Assembly: GCF_015706575.1 (NCBI RefSeq)
Contig: NW_024037076.1
Coordinates: 8,528,777 to 8,592,776 of the forward strand
Length of the DNA stretch: 64,000 bases
Source: Patiria miniata
Taxonomy: Eukaryota > Echinodermata > Asteroidea > Valvatida > Asterinidae
Direction of reading: 5' to 3'
The position numbers and the translations under genes were made by a program. This document shows, in pieces, positions 1 through 10,040 of the stretch (the stretch's first letter is position 1; every line of letters begins with the position of its first letter). The notes beneath the pieces were generated by a model that saw nothing but the letters and a program-made list of their open reading frames with translations, was not told the origin of the DNA and did no database searches.

Positions 1-283
1 TTTCAACCAAGTATGTTTTTCAACAATAATTACGTCTGTTACTTTTTGGACAGCTGCAAATGATGGACTGTAGCTTTAAGTTTGGTCACAAGTAATGGGA
101 TGAACAATGACAGCAAGTGACTTGACTTGAGACTGAAGGACGTGTGATGGTCTTGTGATGGACTTGCAGGGACTTGTGATGTGTTCGACTACAACACTGG
201 ACCACAACACAAGTGGTTTATGATGTGAAACTTTGCTGCAAATCCTGCATGGACAACTCATTGTCAATCACCTTTTGAACTTT
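1..283. other. No gene seen at left edge
   Basis: I see no exon, repeat terminus or RNA gene here. It may be intron of the gene whose last exons lie at 1,523 and 2,272. Confidence 0.4.
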
Positions 284-445
284 ATAACACCAAATTAAGT
301 TTTGCCCTTTACCAACGTTTTAAACACTGTATACTCAGTGTGTTACCTCCCGAGTGAAAGTTGGAAAAAATCACTCGGGTGGGACTCGAACCCACGACCT
401 CCTGCTTTCTAGTGCAGATGTCTTACCACTCGACCACCGAGCTAA
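284..445 (-). repeat. tRNA-derived SINE copy, inverted
   Basis: Read on the minus strand this starts with a tRNA-like head (box A-like GGTCGAGTGGTAAG, box B-like GGGTTCGAGTCCCACC, an AGA-type anticodon-loop sequence CTAGAAA) followed by a tail ending in AAAGGGCAAAACTTAATTTG. It is the inverted partner of the copy at 597-780; the arms run about 140 bp with about 165 bp between them. The anticodon stem is imperfect and there is no serine variable arm, so it is a SINE rather than a working tRNA gene. Confidence 0.65.
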
Positions 446-514
446 CGGGATCGGTTGGTCGGTTCGAATCTGATGTACATAGCAGCGGGTACCGCATAAA
501 CTATCGGTAAAGGT

Positions 515-596
515 AAAACGTCATCGTAAAGGGCAAAACCTATTTTGATTTATATCACCCCGGCGCAAAAATTCCATCTTATAATAGTTTATGCGG
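515..596 (+). repeat. SINE 3' tail fragment
   Basis: The string from TAAAGGGCAAAACCT to TTCCATCTTATAATA repeats almost exactly at 720-778, where it ends the complete SINE. This copy is a tail without a head and abuts the next SINE. Confidence 0.6.
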
Positions 597-780
597 TCGA
601 GTGGTAAGACATCTGCACTAGAAAGCAGGAGGTCGTGGGTTCCAGTCCCACCCGAGTGATTTTTTCCAACTTTCACTCGGGAGGTAACACACTGAGTATA
701 CAGTGTTTAAAACGTTGGTAAAGGGCAAAACCTAATTTGATTTATATTACCCCGGCGCAAAAATTCCATCTTATAATAAC
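597..780 (+). repeat. tRNA-derived SINE copy
   Basis: The tRNA-like head (597-660) carries box A- and box B-like segments, then a body containing CACTCGGGAGGTAACACACT and the family tail. It forms a long hairpin with 284-445. The head begins inside the tRNA-like region, so it is slightly 5' truncated. Confidence 0.65.
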
Positions 781-1139
781 GTTATAACATATGCTGCTGT
801 TTTTGTTTCATATCTTAAATAAACAGGAGGCAAGCGAGGGGGGGGGGGGGCTGGTTTCTTACTTGCCCCCTACCGCCGTCCCGGCGATATGGTGCCATTT
901 ATTTGTAGGACATAAAAGCACCAGCACCTCACAACCGCTACAAGTAGTATTGACAAACCGCTTTTTTCTCTATTTTTGCAAATGGAAAAACAAGCAATGG
1001 AGCCACTAACCTGCATATGCCGCTATTGTAGAAGATTGACTGCAGGAGCATTGAGTTCTCACATGTGATTTGCACACAAACGTGGTAGCTATCACAGCTG
1101 ATGAAGAATAATTATAAAATCATTCTCCTACTTAAATAG
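781..1139. other. No gene seen; short poly-G run
   Basis: A run of about eleven G near 840 is the only notable feature. No coding or RNA signal supports a gene. Confidence 0.4.
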
Positions 1140-1189
1140 TGGCCTCCCGAGTGTAACATTGAATAATGCATTTTGTCTTTAAACCACGA

Positions 1190-1275
1190 AAGGAGAATGC
1201 GGGGTTTTAACCTGCGACCTCCAGATTACCGTTCATGTGCTCTACCTACTGAGCTATCCAGCCCTATGTTGGCGG
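1190..1275 (-). repeat. tRNA-like SINE head, inverted copy
   Basis: The minus strand reads GGCTGGATAGCTCAGTAGG (box A-like), then GGTCGCAGGTTAAAACCCC (decayed box B). It is the inverted partner of 1,375-1,455, and the flanks also pair (ATGTTGGCGGTTCCCC at 1,266 against GGGGAACCCCCAACAC near 1,360). Confidence 0.55.
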
Positions 1276-1374
1276 TTCCCCATTTCGTCAATGTCTTTGG
1301 TCAAGGGCGCTAGTCCTATGGTTTCTGACTAGCACACTCAAACAAAGACACTGACAATCCGGGGAACCCCCAAC

Positions 1375-1455
1375 ACAGGGCTAGATAGCTCAGTTGGCAG
1401 AGCACCGGTATGGTTTTTCCGGAGGTTGCAGGTTCAAAACCACCTCCAGTCAAAT
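1375..1455 (+). repeat. tRNA-like SINE head, direct copy
   Basis: It contains GGCTAGATAGCTCAGTTGG (box A-like) and GGTTGCAGGTTCAAAACC (box B-like). The acceptor stem is not closed and the anticodon region is T-rich, so this is a SINE head and not a functional tRNA gene. With 1,190-1,275 it makes a hairpin with a loop of about 100 bp. Confidence 0.55.
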
Positions 1456-1522
1456 TTTGCTGTTCAAATTTATCATTATTTAATGCATTTAAGTGTTATT
1501 TAATGTATTTTTTTTTCTTCAG

Positions 1523-2349
1523 CCTGTTCTACTTTCAGATAGGGAGGTCATGACCAGACTCAAGAACTGCATTGTGGGATTAGCTGAGTATCGCATGATG
1601 CTGTACGACACGAGTATTCTGTATACCTATGAGGCGTCACTAAAATACACAGTGAGTAAAAACAAATCTGCTGCATGGACAAACAAGATTCAACAAAGAT
1701 TTTTGAAATTTAGAACAGTGAAGGTTATTAAAACAAACGAGTTGGTAAAAAGCTGAATATTTTGAGAATGTGAAGTTATTTGAAAATTAAATATCTTTAT
1801 TTATTTTTTTTTCTCTCAAGTTTTCTTGCTTTTCAATTAAGATTCCATAAAAGAAAGAAGCGGTCACTCTTTCAAATTTGAAATTGTTCAATATACATAT
1901 ACATTGAATAACTCACAGACAATTTGAAGGTTATTCTGTTATGCATAGGATGTTGTAGTCTGAGTATCACCCGTTATCCGTGGAGCCAAGTCTCTGTATA
2001 ACATTTGATATGTCAAAGCATGCAGAGTTAGAAGAGTAGAAAAATTTCAACTTCTACGACGTGTTCAGCGACAATCAGACAATTTCTTAGTTTTGTGACC
2101 TGAGCATAATTTTTGTGCTTGATGCCGACGGTTCCTTCGTGGCGCAAGCAAATCGTGGGTCAACCTGAGGCCGGCTTTATATCCATTGTCTCTGTCATAT
2201 GCTTCAGTATGGTTAAGGGCGACAAACTGTTTTTTGGTTGTAAACAAATGGTGTGTTTGTTTTTTCTGCAGCTTGAAGAGCTTCTGAAACCAGAGCTCAT
2301 GGAGGAGGTTGTGGAAGACACAAGGCGGAGACTGGAACAAGAGACATAG
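1523..2349 (+). CDS. Last two exons of an unrecognised spliced gene
   Basis: Two coding exons can be joined. Exon 1,523-1,651 follows a T-rich acceptor (TTTTTTTTCTTCAG) and ends at a GTGAGT donor; it is 129 nt, 43 codons, phase 0. Exon 2,272-2,349 follows TTTTTTCTGCAG and encodes 25 residues before TAG. The product tail starts PVLLSDREVMTRLKN, passes through YTYEASLKYT and ends RRRLEQET; the end is acidic and probably helical or coiled-coil. Earlier exons lie left of the window. I do not recognise the family. Splice signals at both boundaries, matching phase and a clean stop make a real host gene more likely than chance. I see no AATAAA within 200 bp after the stop. Confidence 0.6.
1952..2012 (+). 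repeat. Dispersed repeat end TAGTCTGAGTATCAC
   Basis: The string TAGTCTGAGTATCAC(A/C)CGTT recurs at 11,353, 15,530 and, inverted, at about 62,860-62,886. Here it lies in the intron between the two exons. It looks like the end of a mobile element whose body I cannot delimit. Confidence 0.4.
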
Positions 2350-2562
2350 CAGAAAGCAGTCAACCAGATATGGAGAGCCAAAGAGGAAAAGAAACACGCC
2401 TCACAAAAAAAAAAAAATAGTACACCAAAAAATGAAACGAAAAAAAATCAAAAGAGAAAATTTTTTAATCCCTTGAATTAAGTAGCGTCCCACTAGACAT
2501 GCTTTCTTACTTTGTCTTAGGGCCATTTCGACTAGCATGGGTGTGCATAAAATACACAATGC

Positions 2563-3000
2563 TCATGTATTTTCTTTTTGGGGTAAGATAAACACATTAT
2601 AAAGTATTTGAAAAGAGTCAGCCGAAATATACGGTTTCACACAGCGAGTTACACCCAATTTCGCTTGTACAGTACTCACATCCTTGTCTGTCTGATCAGT
2701 CCATTTCATCTCATCATGATCATCAATGATCACACCTGGACATTTGGTTTTATGAACCCTTTTGAGAACAATGTCATTTACCTCCACATCTAGAGTTTTG
2801 CTCTAGATCCTATGATCATTACAATGGTTTTATCATAATTTAAAACAAGACGATTTGTATTCAGCCAGCTAGAGATCTTCATCAAGGCAATAAATAATTT
2901 TTGTTCGAGACAACACCAGCAAGTCGTCTTGCCATTAACTGTGAGAGTTGTGTGGTCGGCATACATGAGCTACAGAAACTTCATTTGGGTCAAAATAGTG
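2563..3000 (-). mobile_element. LINE reverse-transcriptase fragment, decayed
   Basis: On the minus strand 2,990-2,790 reads YADHTTLTVNGK and then SSWLNTNRLVLNYDKT, which matches the RT palm YADD region and the following SxWxxxNxLxLNxxKT block. In a second frame 2,787-2,563 reads KCPGVIIDDHDEMKW and SFQILYNVFILPQ, the usual end of a LINE RT domain. The catalytic YADD has become YADH and the two parts lie in different frames, so the copy is dead. Clade is uncertain (CR1/L2/Jockey-like). Confidence 0.75.
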
Positions 3001-3039
3001 ATAAAGTCAATAGCACATTTCATTTTTCCAACTTACTTC

Positions 3040-3225
3040 AGAGGGGGATCTATACCGACTTTTGCGGGGGGGGGGGGGGGGAGGGGGGGTGTTTACACCC
3101 GTCAGATTCAGGCCCGTCAGATACATATTAACCGCGTTGAATAACTTTACTTTGTTGTGTCAGAGCAGGGGAGGGGTTCGACAACCCAAACCCCCAACTC
3201 CCCCCCAAAACCTCTGGATCCGCGC
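3040..3225. mobile_element. G-run DNA element fragment
   Basis: The segment TTTTGCGGGGG and then GGCCCGTCAGAT is shared with 62,040-62,090. The right end CTCTGGATCCGCGCCTGC resembles the GGATCCGCCCTTG terminus of the hAT-like MITE at 39,037. The left terminus is not recognisable. Confidence 0.4.
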
Positions 3226-3434
3226 CTGCATGTCAATGACTGTAAAAAGCAAGTCTATAAAGCCCCATGTAATGTCTTTTTAAATTCAATCCTTAATGTG
3301 CATTTTTGTGTTCCGCTTGACTTTGTTTGGTTTGGGGCTTTGTTTTCTTGTGTTTTCCTATTTTGTGAAATGGTATATTTTTGGGAAATGTTCACAATTA
3401 AAGAAACGTTATTTGAAACAGGTATTTGAGATAT

Positions 3435-4340
3435 AACAAGGTACATTTTTATTTTTCCCGGTACAATATTGCATACTTCGTTTTTTACTTCAATTGGAAA
3501 TTGCGACATTACTAATGGTATTATATAGTCATATTGATCGAACGAAACTTCGTTTTGATTAAAGTCAATTATTAAAAATTCATTGCTTTATTACATAGAC
3601 CATTGTTTTGTTTTTAATAATACCGTAGGCCTTCCGAGCAGATGTAAATTTCGAACTAAAAAAAGTTTTAAAAAGATAGAGGATGAAAAAAAAATCAAAA
3701 AGTTATATGCTAGCCAAGGGCCCTATCGATGCCCCTTCATAACCCCTTAGCACTCCTCTGGGATCTCGGATGTCCCGGCCAATACACACTTCCTTCCCTG
3801 TCTATCCATGTAACCCCGGAGGGCCAGGCACCATGTAAAAGCAAAGAGCTAAGGGAGGAACAGGGCGGCCCCTAAGCCCTGATCCTCCGAGTAGACCACA
3901 TGCCCTAAACCTGTACGAAGGCGCCAACCTGGAACTTGCGGACAGTACCAGCCGCAGTGCTTACCGATTAAGCTAAGGTTGTATGGCGGGAAATTAAACA
4001 TCTTATAATGACTGAATAGAACGCGTGCGTTGAAAAGCAAACAGACACCAACGGCACTAGATTCGTGGACGACGAATCTAACCACTCGTCCATCATGCTT
4101 CCTTAGAATTCTCCTCAAAAACGTGGAACATTGCTGAGCTGTGTGCATCTGTTTTGGCTCCGTGGACGAACAGAAGACTATATTTCGGGCAATACTGAAT
4201 TAGTCAACTGTTTTGTTTGGAAAATTGTATACGGCAGCCTCGTTAGTCGTAGTTCTAAACATACTTATCGTTACGCAACAATGAATACTATTATTGTTTA
4301 CGAAATAGACACTAATCCGCTTAGAAATCTTTGTTCAACT
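3435..4340 (-). repeat. Composite dispersed repeat with tRNA-like head
   Basis: The unit of about 900 bp recurs at 61,075-61,985 in the same order: an AT-rich part containing CATATTGATCGAACGAAACTT, a GC-rich block (3,722-3,985) containing TCCTTCCCTGTC and GGGCCAGGCACCATG, a tRNA-like stretch best read on the minus strand (about 4,060-4,130), and a tail with ATCGTTACGCAACAATGAA. The GC-rich block also occurs at 28,312, 34,840, 35,480 and 55,855. A tRNA-derived SINE fused to an amplified exon-like block is my best reading. Confidence 0.5.
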
Positions 4341-4672
4341 TTTGGGGCTGACAGGCTGCATACCAGTAGGTTGTTAGTTGAGTGACTTTGAAGTGCCGTC
4401 GAGATAATGGAGCAAGACCGGCCTTTTACCGGCCGGAAGGGGCAAAAAAAAAATACAGGCCGAGGATCATACCGGCCTCAAAGGTCCGGTACAGGGCAGC
4501 GCAGTGGAAGAGGTCAGATGTAGCCATCCAGAAAATTCTACCTCCTAGAGAGCACATGGCTACATTAATTGGCAGATATAGGCCTATATGACGCTTTTCA
4601 ATTTTTTTTACCAATAAGGCGGGCGTATTGGCCGCCATATTGGCCGCCATATTGGCCGTTGAATTTGAAGCA
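4341..4672. other. No gene supported; ATTGGCCGCC repeats
   Basis: A short coding-looking stretch at 4,382-4,591 is not convincing. At 4,618-4,665 the string ATTGGCCGCCAT is repeated, and it comes back inverted at 4,930-4,955. These resemble YY1-type GCCGCCAT sites. Confidence 0.3.
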
Positions 4673-4910
4673 TGATAGCAAAAAGGGATACCAGAAATGA
4701 ATTTGTGAGGGTCAAAAAAATCATATAACTAACAATTTTATTGATGATTTTATCATATTATTAGGCTGATAATGACTTTTTCAATTTAAAGAAAGATAGC
4801 AAAAAAAAAAAAAAGAAACCAGAAATGAGTTTTTGAGGGTCTAACACATATAACTAACCATTTTATTCATGCTTTTATTATATAATTTGGCTGATATGTA
4901 TATGCCTTTT
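4673..4910 (+). repeat. Tandem duplication, two units of about 120 bp
   Basis: GATAGCAAAAA...CCAGAAATGA...GAGGGTC...CATATAACTAAC...GGCTGATA occurs at 4,673-4,775 and again at 4,795-4,905. The pair is bracketed by ATTGGCCGCC motifs. No coding potential is seen. Confidence 0.6.
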
Positions 4911-5315
4911 CCCCCAGTTTTTACCATTTTTGGCGGCCATATTGGCCGCTATCTTGGATATCTCCAGAGCATCGGATTTGTTTTTACCGTTAACATCCAA
5001 AAAGTGTTTAAAGACCCTAAAAGGCACCCAAACAATTAAGTGTTGGTTAGTTCTGGAGGGGGGGGGGGTGCACGTGGGTCCCCATACAAACTTTACTAAT
5101 TGTTATTGCAGTTCTTTGTGCACGCAGGTCTATTGTATTTAATCTTATGATAACACACGTGTGTACAAGCTGGTTTCTGACAATTTTTCTGTAAATGCAC
5201 GCCATTTTTACTTTAGAACAATATCAACATGTCTCCCCAATTTCGAGAAATCTGCCTTTGAAAAGGTGAAAACATTTTTGGAGCCACCCTGTAGATCGAG
5301 AGCAATCAGCAGCCA

Positions 5316-5831
5316 TACAGGGTGAGTAAAAAAAAAACGAAACCAAAAATGTCGGGACCATTGTTTTAGTGACGTTCTGCATGTAGCACTTTCAAAATAT
5401 AGGATATGAAAGCCCAATTCATAAGCTTTCTTTTAGTACAAGAATCATTCAAATCACTTATGTACTTTGTAAGTTACGGAGTTTTAAAGACAACCGACGT
5501 TTCAGGTTCTGTGCACGGATCACAAAAAACGTTCGGTGTTCTTTCAGCAAAACGAAAACAAATCACATAGGGATGTGTGTGAATTGTTTTTCGTTTTGCT
5601 GAAAGAACACACACTTTTTTTGTGATCCGTGGATAGAACTTTAAAGCGGTGGTTGTGTTTAAAACTCCGTAACTTGAAAAGTACATGAGTGATTTGAATG
5701 ATTCTTGTGCTAAAAAAAAAACGCTGATGAATTGGAATTTCATATCCTAGATTTTGAAAGTGCTACAGGCAGAACTTCACTAAAACAATGGTCCCGACAT
5801 TTGGGTTTCGTTTTTTTTTACTCACCCTGTA
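5316..5831. mobile_element. Foldback MITE, TA target, about 515 bp
   Basis: The ends are TACAGGGTGAGTAAAAAAA and its complement TTTTTTTACTCACCCTGTA, flanked by TA, and almost the whole element is one long palindrome. That is typical of a Tc1/mariner-type non-autonomous foldback element. A 5'-truncated copy in the same context lies at 19,170-19,612, so the insertion is older than that duplication. Confidence 0.8.
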
Positions 5832-6890
5832 TTTGAGGTGTGTTTTGTTATTAATGCACAAGAAGTCTATACTCCTGCATATCCCTGATGAACGAAAGGC
5901 ACCTCAAACATGGCTGCAGTACAAATGATCTATCTTGAAAAGTAACCTACAAGAACTTCAACAAGATCTTTGAGGCAGATACTGCAAGGAACGAAATATC
6001 AGACCATGTATTACTATTTTGATATAGAAATTCCAGCAAAGACTATTAAATCATGACTGGTAAGTTTCAGCGCACACACATGTATTATTAGATTGCCGTT
6101 TACGTCACTGAGTCCTGCGATTTATTTTCATTTCGTTTATTATTTGGCAGGTATAAAACAAAATATACATATAAAAATATATTAAGATGTATATGTATCA
6201 ACAAGTAAGTACAATTATGGAAATCAGAGGGACAAATAAGCGAGTAGGAAAAAGAAAAAACTTAAGTGCACCCTGCAGGATCTTTAAAAAGTTAACTTAA
6301 TAACTATAGAGTAGTTCTCAAGGTATTCTCCTTTCCTGTCAAAAGGAAATTTTTGGAGAGGAAAGCTTTCAATTTTGCTTCCTAAGCTGAGCTAATGGAG
6401 GTTTTAAAACAGCTTTGTTCTTCAAGTTTCATGGGAAACATGAATCGGTCGAGCTTTTACCAAACGAAACGTGACTTCGTGACTTGGTTGTTGGTTTGCC
6501 CGAGGACAAAAGCAAGATAGGATTGAAGGGATTCTTTTCAATTGAAATCCATTATGAATCTGTCTTTAATGTTTCGACCATTGTTACAAATAAATGAAAA
6601 CCACAATGAAAGCGTATGCGTCTATGAGCATTACTTCCAAGTTAATTGCCACATATGCTTTTAAACTGGATAAACCTTGATAGCATGAGACCTGCACGAA
6701 ATTTCATCACAAATGAAAACATAAACCTGAGTCTTGTATTCAATCGAGGAAAAGGAGAAATTCGATTGATGGTAAACGCTACATCAATACGAAGTGGACC
6801 ATCTGCTTTGATTCACTTGTGGGCAATATGTCGGTTTGAAAAGTGGAATTGATTAAATTCTAGGCACTCAAAGTTACATCAGTGTGTCGG
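5832..6890 (+). other. Type I 5' flank of receptor A1
   Basis: No gene is seen. The stretch is near-identical to 19,613-20,667 upstream of receptor A4, starting TTGAGGTGTGTTTTGTTATT right after the MITE. A shared open stretch (6,646-6,852) changes mostly at amino-acid-altering positions between copies, so it is not under evident coding constraint. Confidence 0.6.
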
Positions 6891-6900
6891 TATAATAAAA
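6891..6900 (+). promoter_or_regulatory. Putative TATA box of receptor A1
   Basis: TATAATAAAA lies 49-58 bp upstream of the ATG. The matching position before A4 reads TATAATATAA, and A3 has TATAAAA in the same relative place. Confidence 0.45.
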
Positions 6901-6948
6901 CGGGGTTGTCTTGTCTTGAAGTAACACACCGCTGCAAAAATCTCCAAG

Positions 6949-7917
6949 ATGAGTGCTCGGTCTATTCTACGTACAGTCATCGGGAGCATTGGCATCCTGG
7001 GTAACTCTGTCGTCTGCATTGTCATCGCTAAAGTTCCGGCCATGAGAACGCTGACCAACGCCTTCATCTTCAACCAGGCTCTGATCGATCTACTCGGCTC
7101 GTTGTTCATGGTGCTTCACAATAACATCAGAGCACCGAAGGTACTGCATCCCAATGCCGTGATCGCGACCATCCAGTGCTACATTTGGCAGTCAAATGTC
7201 ATCCTCTGGGTTCTTTACGTCGCATCGACTTTGAATCTGGTCGCTCTTACATCTGAGCGCTACGTGGCCATAGTGTACCCGTTCAAGTACGTGACTTACT
7301 TCGGTAGGAAACAGGCCACGGGTATGCTTGTTGCAGTTTGGGTGTTGGCAATCGGCTACAAAGGCACCAATGCGTTCTATTATCGAATGGAGGATCGCGC
7401 TTGCGTGTTTGCCAGTCTGTCTACCGCGGCGAACGTGGCATGGGGAACTATTGCATTTCTCGTCGAGTACTTGATCCCGTTGATTTTTATGTCTTTCTGC
7501 TACGTCCACATCATCCTTCAGCTGAAGAAAGCTTCGACAAATGTCCACGCCGAGCCATCAACCAGCCAACAAAGCGACAATAGTATGAGTGGTTCCCTTC
7601 TTCGCGCCCGACGTAACACGTTGAAGACCCTCTTCATTGTCTTTGTGACATACACCATCTGCTGGTCGCCCAATCAGATCGCCTTCTTCATGTTTAACGT
7701 CGGGTTTTTCTCGCTAGATTACAACAGCGCTTTCTATTTTATCTCAGCGGTGCTGGTGCAGCTGAACTCTTGCATGAACCCGATCATCTACGCCTTCAAG
7801 TACAAACAGTTCCAGACAGGTGTACGAGTTTTGCTAGAACCGTGTTTCCCGAAACTGGCTCCTAAACGCCAGCAGGAATCGGTGGCAACCATTGCTGGCA
7901 ACCACCGCCCAAATTAA
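6949..7917 (+). CDS. Receptor A1: class A GPCR, intronless
   Basis: A 322-residue seven-transmembrane receptor of the rhodopsin class; by family knowledge it signals through G proteins at the plasma membrane. Visible landmarks: GILGN in TM1 (N19), NQALID in TM2 (D47), Cys77 before TM3 with partner Cys152 in extracellular loop 2, ERY (103-105) ending TM3, Trp131 in TM4, Pro177 in TM5, CWSP (238-241) in TM6 and NPIIY (277-281) in TM7. The third intracellular loop is Ser/Thr-rich. The extracellular N-terminus is nearly absent; an in-frame TAA about 30 bp upstream supports this ATG. Single-exon structure, tandem copies and a short N-tail resemble the lineage-specific chemosensory-type expansions known in echinoderms. 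The ligand is unknown. It has the clearest AATAAA of the cluster. Confidence 0.92.
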   Translation: MSARSILRTVIGSIGILGNSVVCIVIAKVPAMRTLTNAFIFNQALIDLLGSLFMVLHNNIRAPKVLHPNAVIATIQCYIWQSNVILWVLYVASTLNLVALTSERYVAIVYPFKYVTYFGRKQATGMLVAVWVLAIGYKGTNAFYYRMEDRACVFASLSTAANVAWGTIAFLVEYLIPLIFMSFCYVHIILQLKKASTNVHAEPSTSQQSDNSMSGSLLRARRNTLKTLFIVFVTYTICWSPNQIAFFMFNVGFFSLDYNSAFYFISAVLVQLNSCMNPIIYAFKYKQFQTGVRVLLEPCFPKLAPKRQQESVATIAGNHRPN

Positions 7918-7991
7918 GGACAATTTCGTGTCACAGTACATGTACTACGTGTAGTACTGCGCGATCTCTTCATAACTGCACGTCACCACTA

Positions 7992-7997
7992 AATAAA
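7992..7997 (+). terminator. Polyadenylation signal AATAAA of A1
   Basis: AATAAA lies 75 bp after the A1 stop. At the matching position A3 (17,330) and A4 (21,740) read AATAAC, and A2 has lost the region. A shared ATTAAA (8,231-8,236 here) may serve as an alternative. Confidence 0.5.
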
Positions 7998-9840
7998 GCC
8001 GTATGCTTGCCACAGAAAGCACTCTCATCACGTCACGTACACCTCTTCTTTCTGAACATCACTGACTCCCAATCACCTTCAAGACAGCACTAGCATGTAC
8101 AAAACCGTATCGAACAAGTTCTCATAATCCTGATGTTATTGATCACACTCGACTCTATATTTCCTAAGCTGTGAGTGCTCTGTGTGAACTCGAGTCCCTA
8201 ACCTTGAAAGATCACTCTCAGTGGATGCTAATTAAACACGAACTTTCCGAGTTGTGCTCAAAAACAGCTAGCGAGACCGTGTAACTCCGTCCTTTCCGGA
8301 GATCTTCCAAAGGTTGGAGACAACAAGGTGGCGTCTCAGAGGATGAACTTGTAGCTTTAAACTGTAATCGTCACCACGAACAGCCTGCGAAACAGCTCTT
8401 GCTCTGGGAGCCGCTACGTGGCACCAAGAAGCTAGGAAGGCAGAACATCACATTAAAATTGTAGATTAAAATTGTAGTGGAAGATCGAGACGATTTGTAG
8501 ATCAAAATGTGGAGCTTAGCCCGCCCGAATGTGGCCGACGGAGTAGTCCTAGTAGTATGTTTTTTTTGTAGTTTATTTTTTATCTCAGCAAACCTTGAAA
8601 TGACAAGGTCTCGATCCGCTCGGAAATCAATACCGCGCACTCTCAGGAGAACTGGGAAACGTGCTTTCTCCGCTGCTATGGTTTCCAAATATGGAACACT
8701 CTGCCCATCACTGTCCGGAATGGATCGTCGTCTGTTGAGCAGTTTAAAAGATTCTCAAAAACCTATTCTAATCTCACTTTAACCCAGTTTTGTAGGTTTG
8801 TTCAAACCGCTTCTGAAACGTATGGCGTCTTATAATAGAATGCGTGACAACCTGCGGCGGTCGTTGTGGTGATTTTGAAAAATGCTCAGAATGGGTTAAT
8901 ACATGTGTCAAAACTTAGGTTAAGGCCGATACTTTATGGCTCTTTTTTGGGAATCGAAGGGCGCTGAGCAAAATATGCAATCTCAATTCTAACTGGGTTT
9001 ATTAAGCTTTTCACTGTGGGCCTATGTGATTTTGGCTGTATTTATTAGCAATATATCTGGCTATTAGTTCAAATACAAGCTTATCAACCTCGTCCCCATA
9101 CGCTCCAATAGCTGCTCCAAGGCCTCGTCCTGGTACTCGATCATGTTGCATGTTTAAAAATCTCCTCTCTTAATTTATTGAGTGAAAATGTCATATTTTG
9201 AATGAAAAGGGTTAGTTTTGATGAAAAAAATCCACTTTAATAAAAACTGACCACTTCTTGAAAGAAAACACACCGCGAAAAAGCCACCTGCTCTTCTTGT
9301 GGGAGACTTTCAGGTTGAATAAGCCAGTTCCAAGCACTTCTGTTCATCAAAAATAATTATACAGTTGTGCAGCCCACTATTAAAAAGAAATCGAGATTTT
9401 AAGTTTACCGTATACCATTATACCATAAGACACCTGTTAGTATATAGCTATAACAGACATGGCACTCTGTTGTTCAAGTTGATACCCATATTGTCAAACG
9501 CGTGTTGTTTGGTATTTCAGAATTCACACATTTATTATTCACAAAGGCGTAAAACTGTGTCAGGACGGGGGATACCATTGTGGACATAACCATAGGTACA
9601 CCCGATAAACATTCTGCATTCGGTAACTTTCAAATATGTTTGACTTCAAGAGACCTTGGTGGTTTTCTTGACATTTTATATAAATCCATTGGGAGCATAG
9701 CTGCAATGTATCAATAATAACATAAGAGTCATTTTATCGATTGGGAATATAGTTTGCAATACATCAAGTGGGAACAACGCCTGAAAAGTATCCGATATGA
9801 CCATGGCCCGCAATGTCTCCAATGCGAACGCAAGTACAGC
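7998..9840 (+). other. 3' flank shared by receptors A1 and A3
   Basis: It is near-identical to 17,335-19,165 after receptor A3 and contains a dead LINE 3' end. No other gene is seen. Confidence 0.6.
8585..8800 (+). mobile_element. LINE ORF2 C-terminal remnant
   Basis: One frame reads TGKRAFSAA; shifted by one, the next reads WNTLPITVRNGSSSVEQFK, then RFSKTYSNLTL. Together they match the terminal RxFSxxAPxxWNSLPxxIR...FKxxLKTxL signature of CR1/L2/Jockey-type LINEs, broken by a frameshift. The same remnant sits at 17,940-18,140 in the A3 flank, so it predates that duplication. Confidence 0.75.
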
Positions 9841-10040
9841 CTACGTGAGTGTCCTATGGGCACATGTTTGCATTGTATATCCAATGAGGACAAATTCGGG
9901 AGCATAGTCTGCAATGTATTCTGTATAAAACGAAGCCTGAAATAATATCAAATCCGATGTTTCATATCCAACGGGTACATTGCTTGCAATGTATCCGATG
10001 GGATCAACTTGCAATGTATCAAAGGGAAACAAAGACATTT
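9600..10040 (+). repeat. Degenerate GCAATGTAT repeats
   Basis: About seven variants of TGCAATGTATC(A/C) recur at irregular spacing of 25-60 bp (around 9,702, 9,755, 9,808, 9,869, 9,909, 9,984 and 10,010). The first part is shared with 18,950-19,160. No coding evidence. Confidence 0.4.

Noticed and set aside
597-670. Functional tRNA-Ser (AGA) gene
   Set aside because: No serine variable arm, mismatched anticodon stem, no acceptor stem closure, and a SINE tail follows.
4382-4591. Basic ORF with faint histone H3-like spacing (YRP ... KRSDVAIQKILP)
   Set aside because: Similarity is too weak and the start does not resemble the H3 tail; no histone promoter or stem-loop.
4618-4955. YY1-like GCCGCCAT clusters as an enhancer
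   Set aside because: They bracket a simple tandem duplication in a repeat-rich tract with no nearby promoter; not enough to call a regulatory element.
6646-6852. Small 68-codon ORF upstream of A1, repeated upstream of A4 (20,423-20,629)
   Set aside because: The copies differ almost only at residue-changing positions and the region is simply part of a recent flank duplication; no coding constraint.
8371-8688. Minus-strand ORF in the A1 3' flank
   Set aside because: It is antisense to the LINE remnant and broken in the paralogous copy at 17,849.
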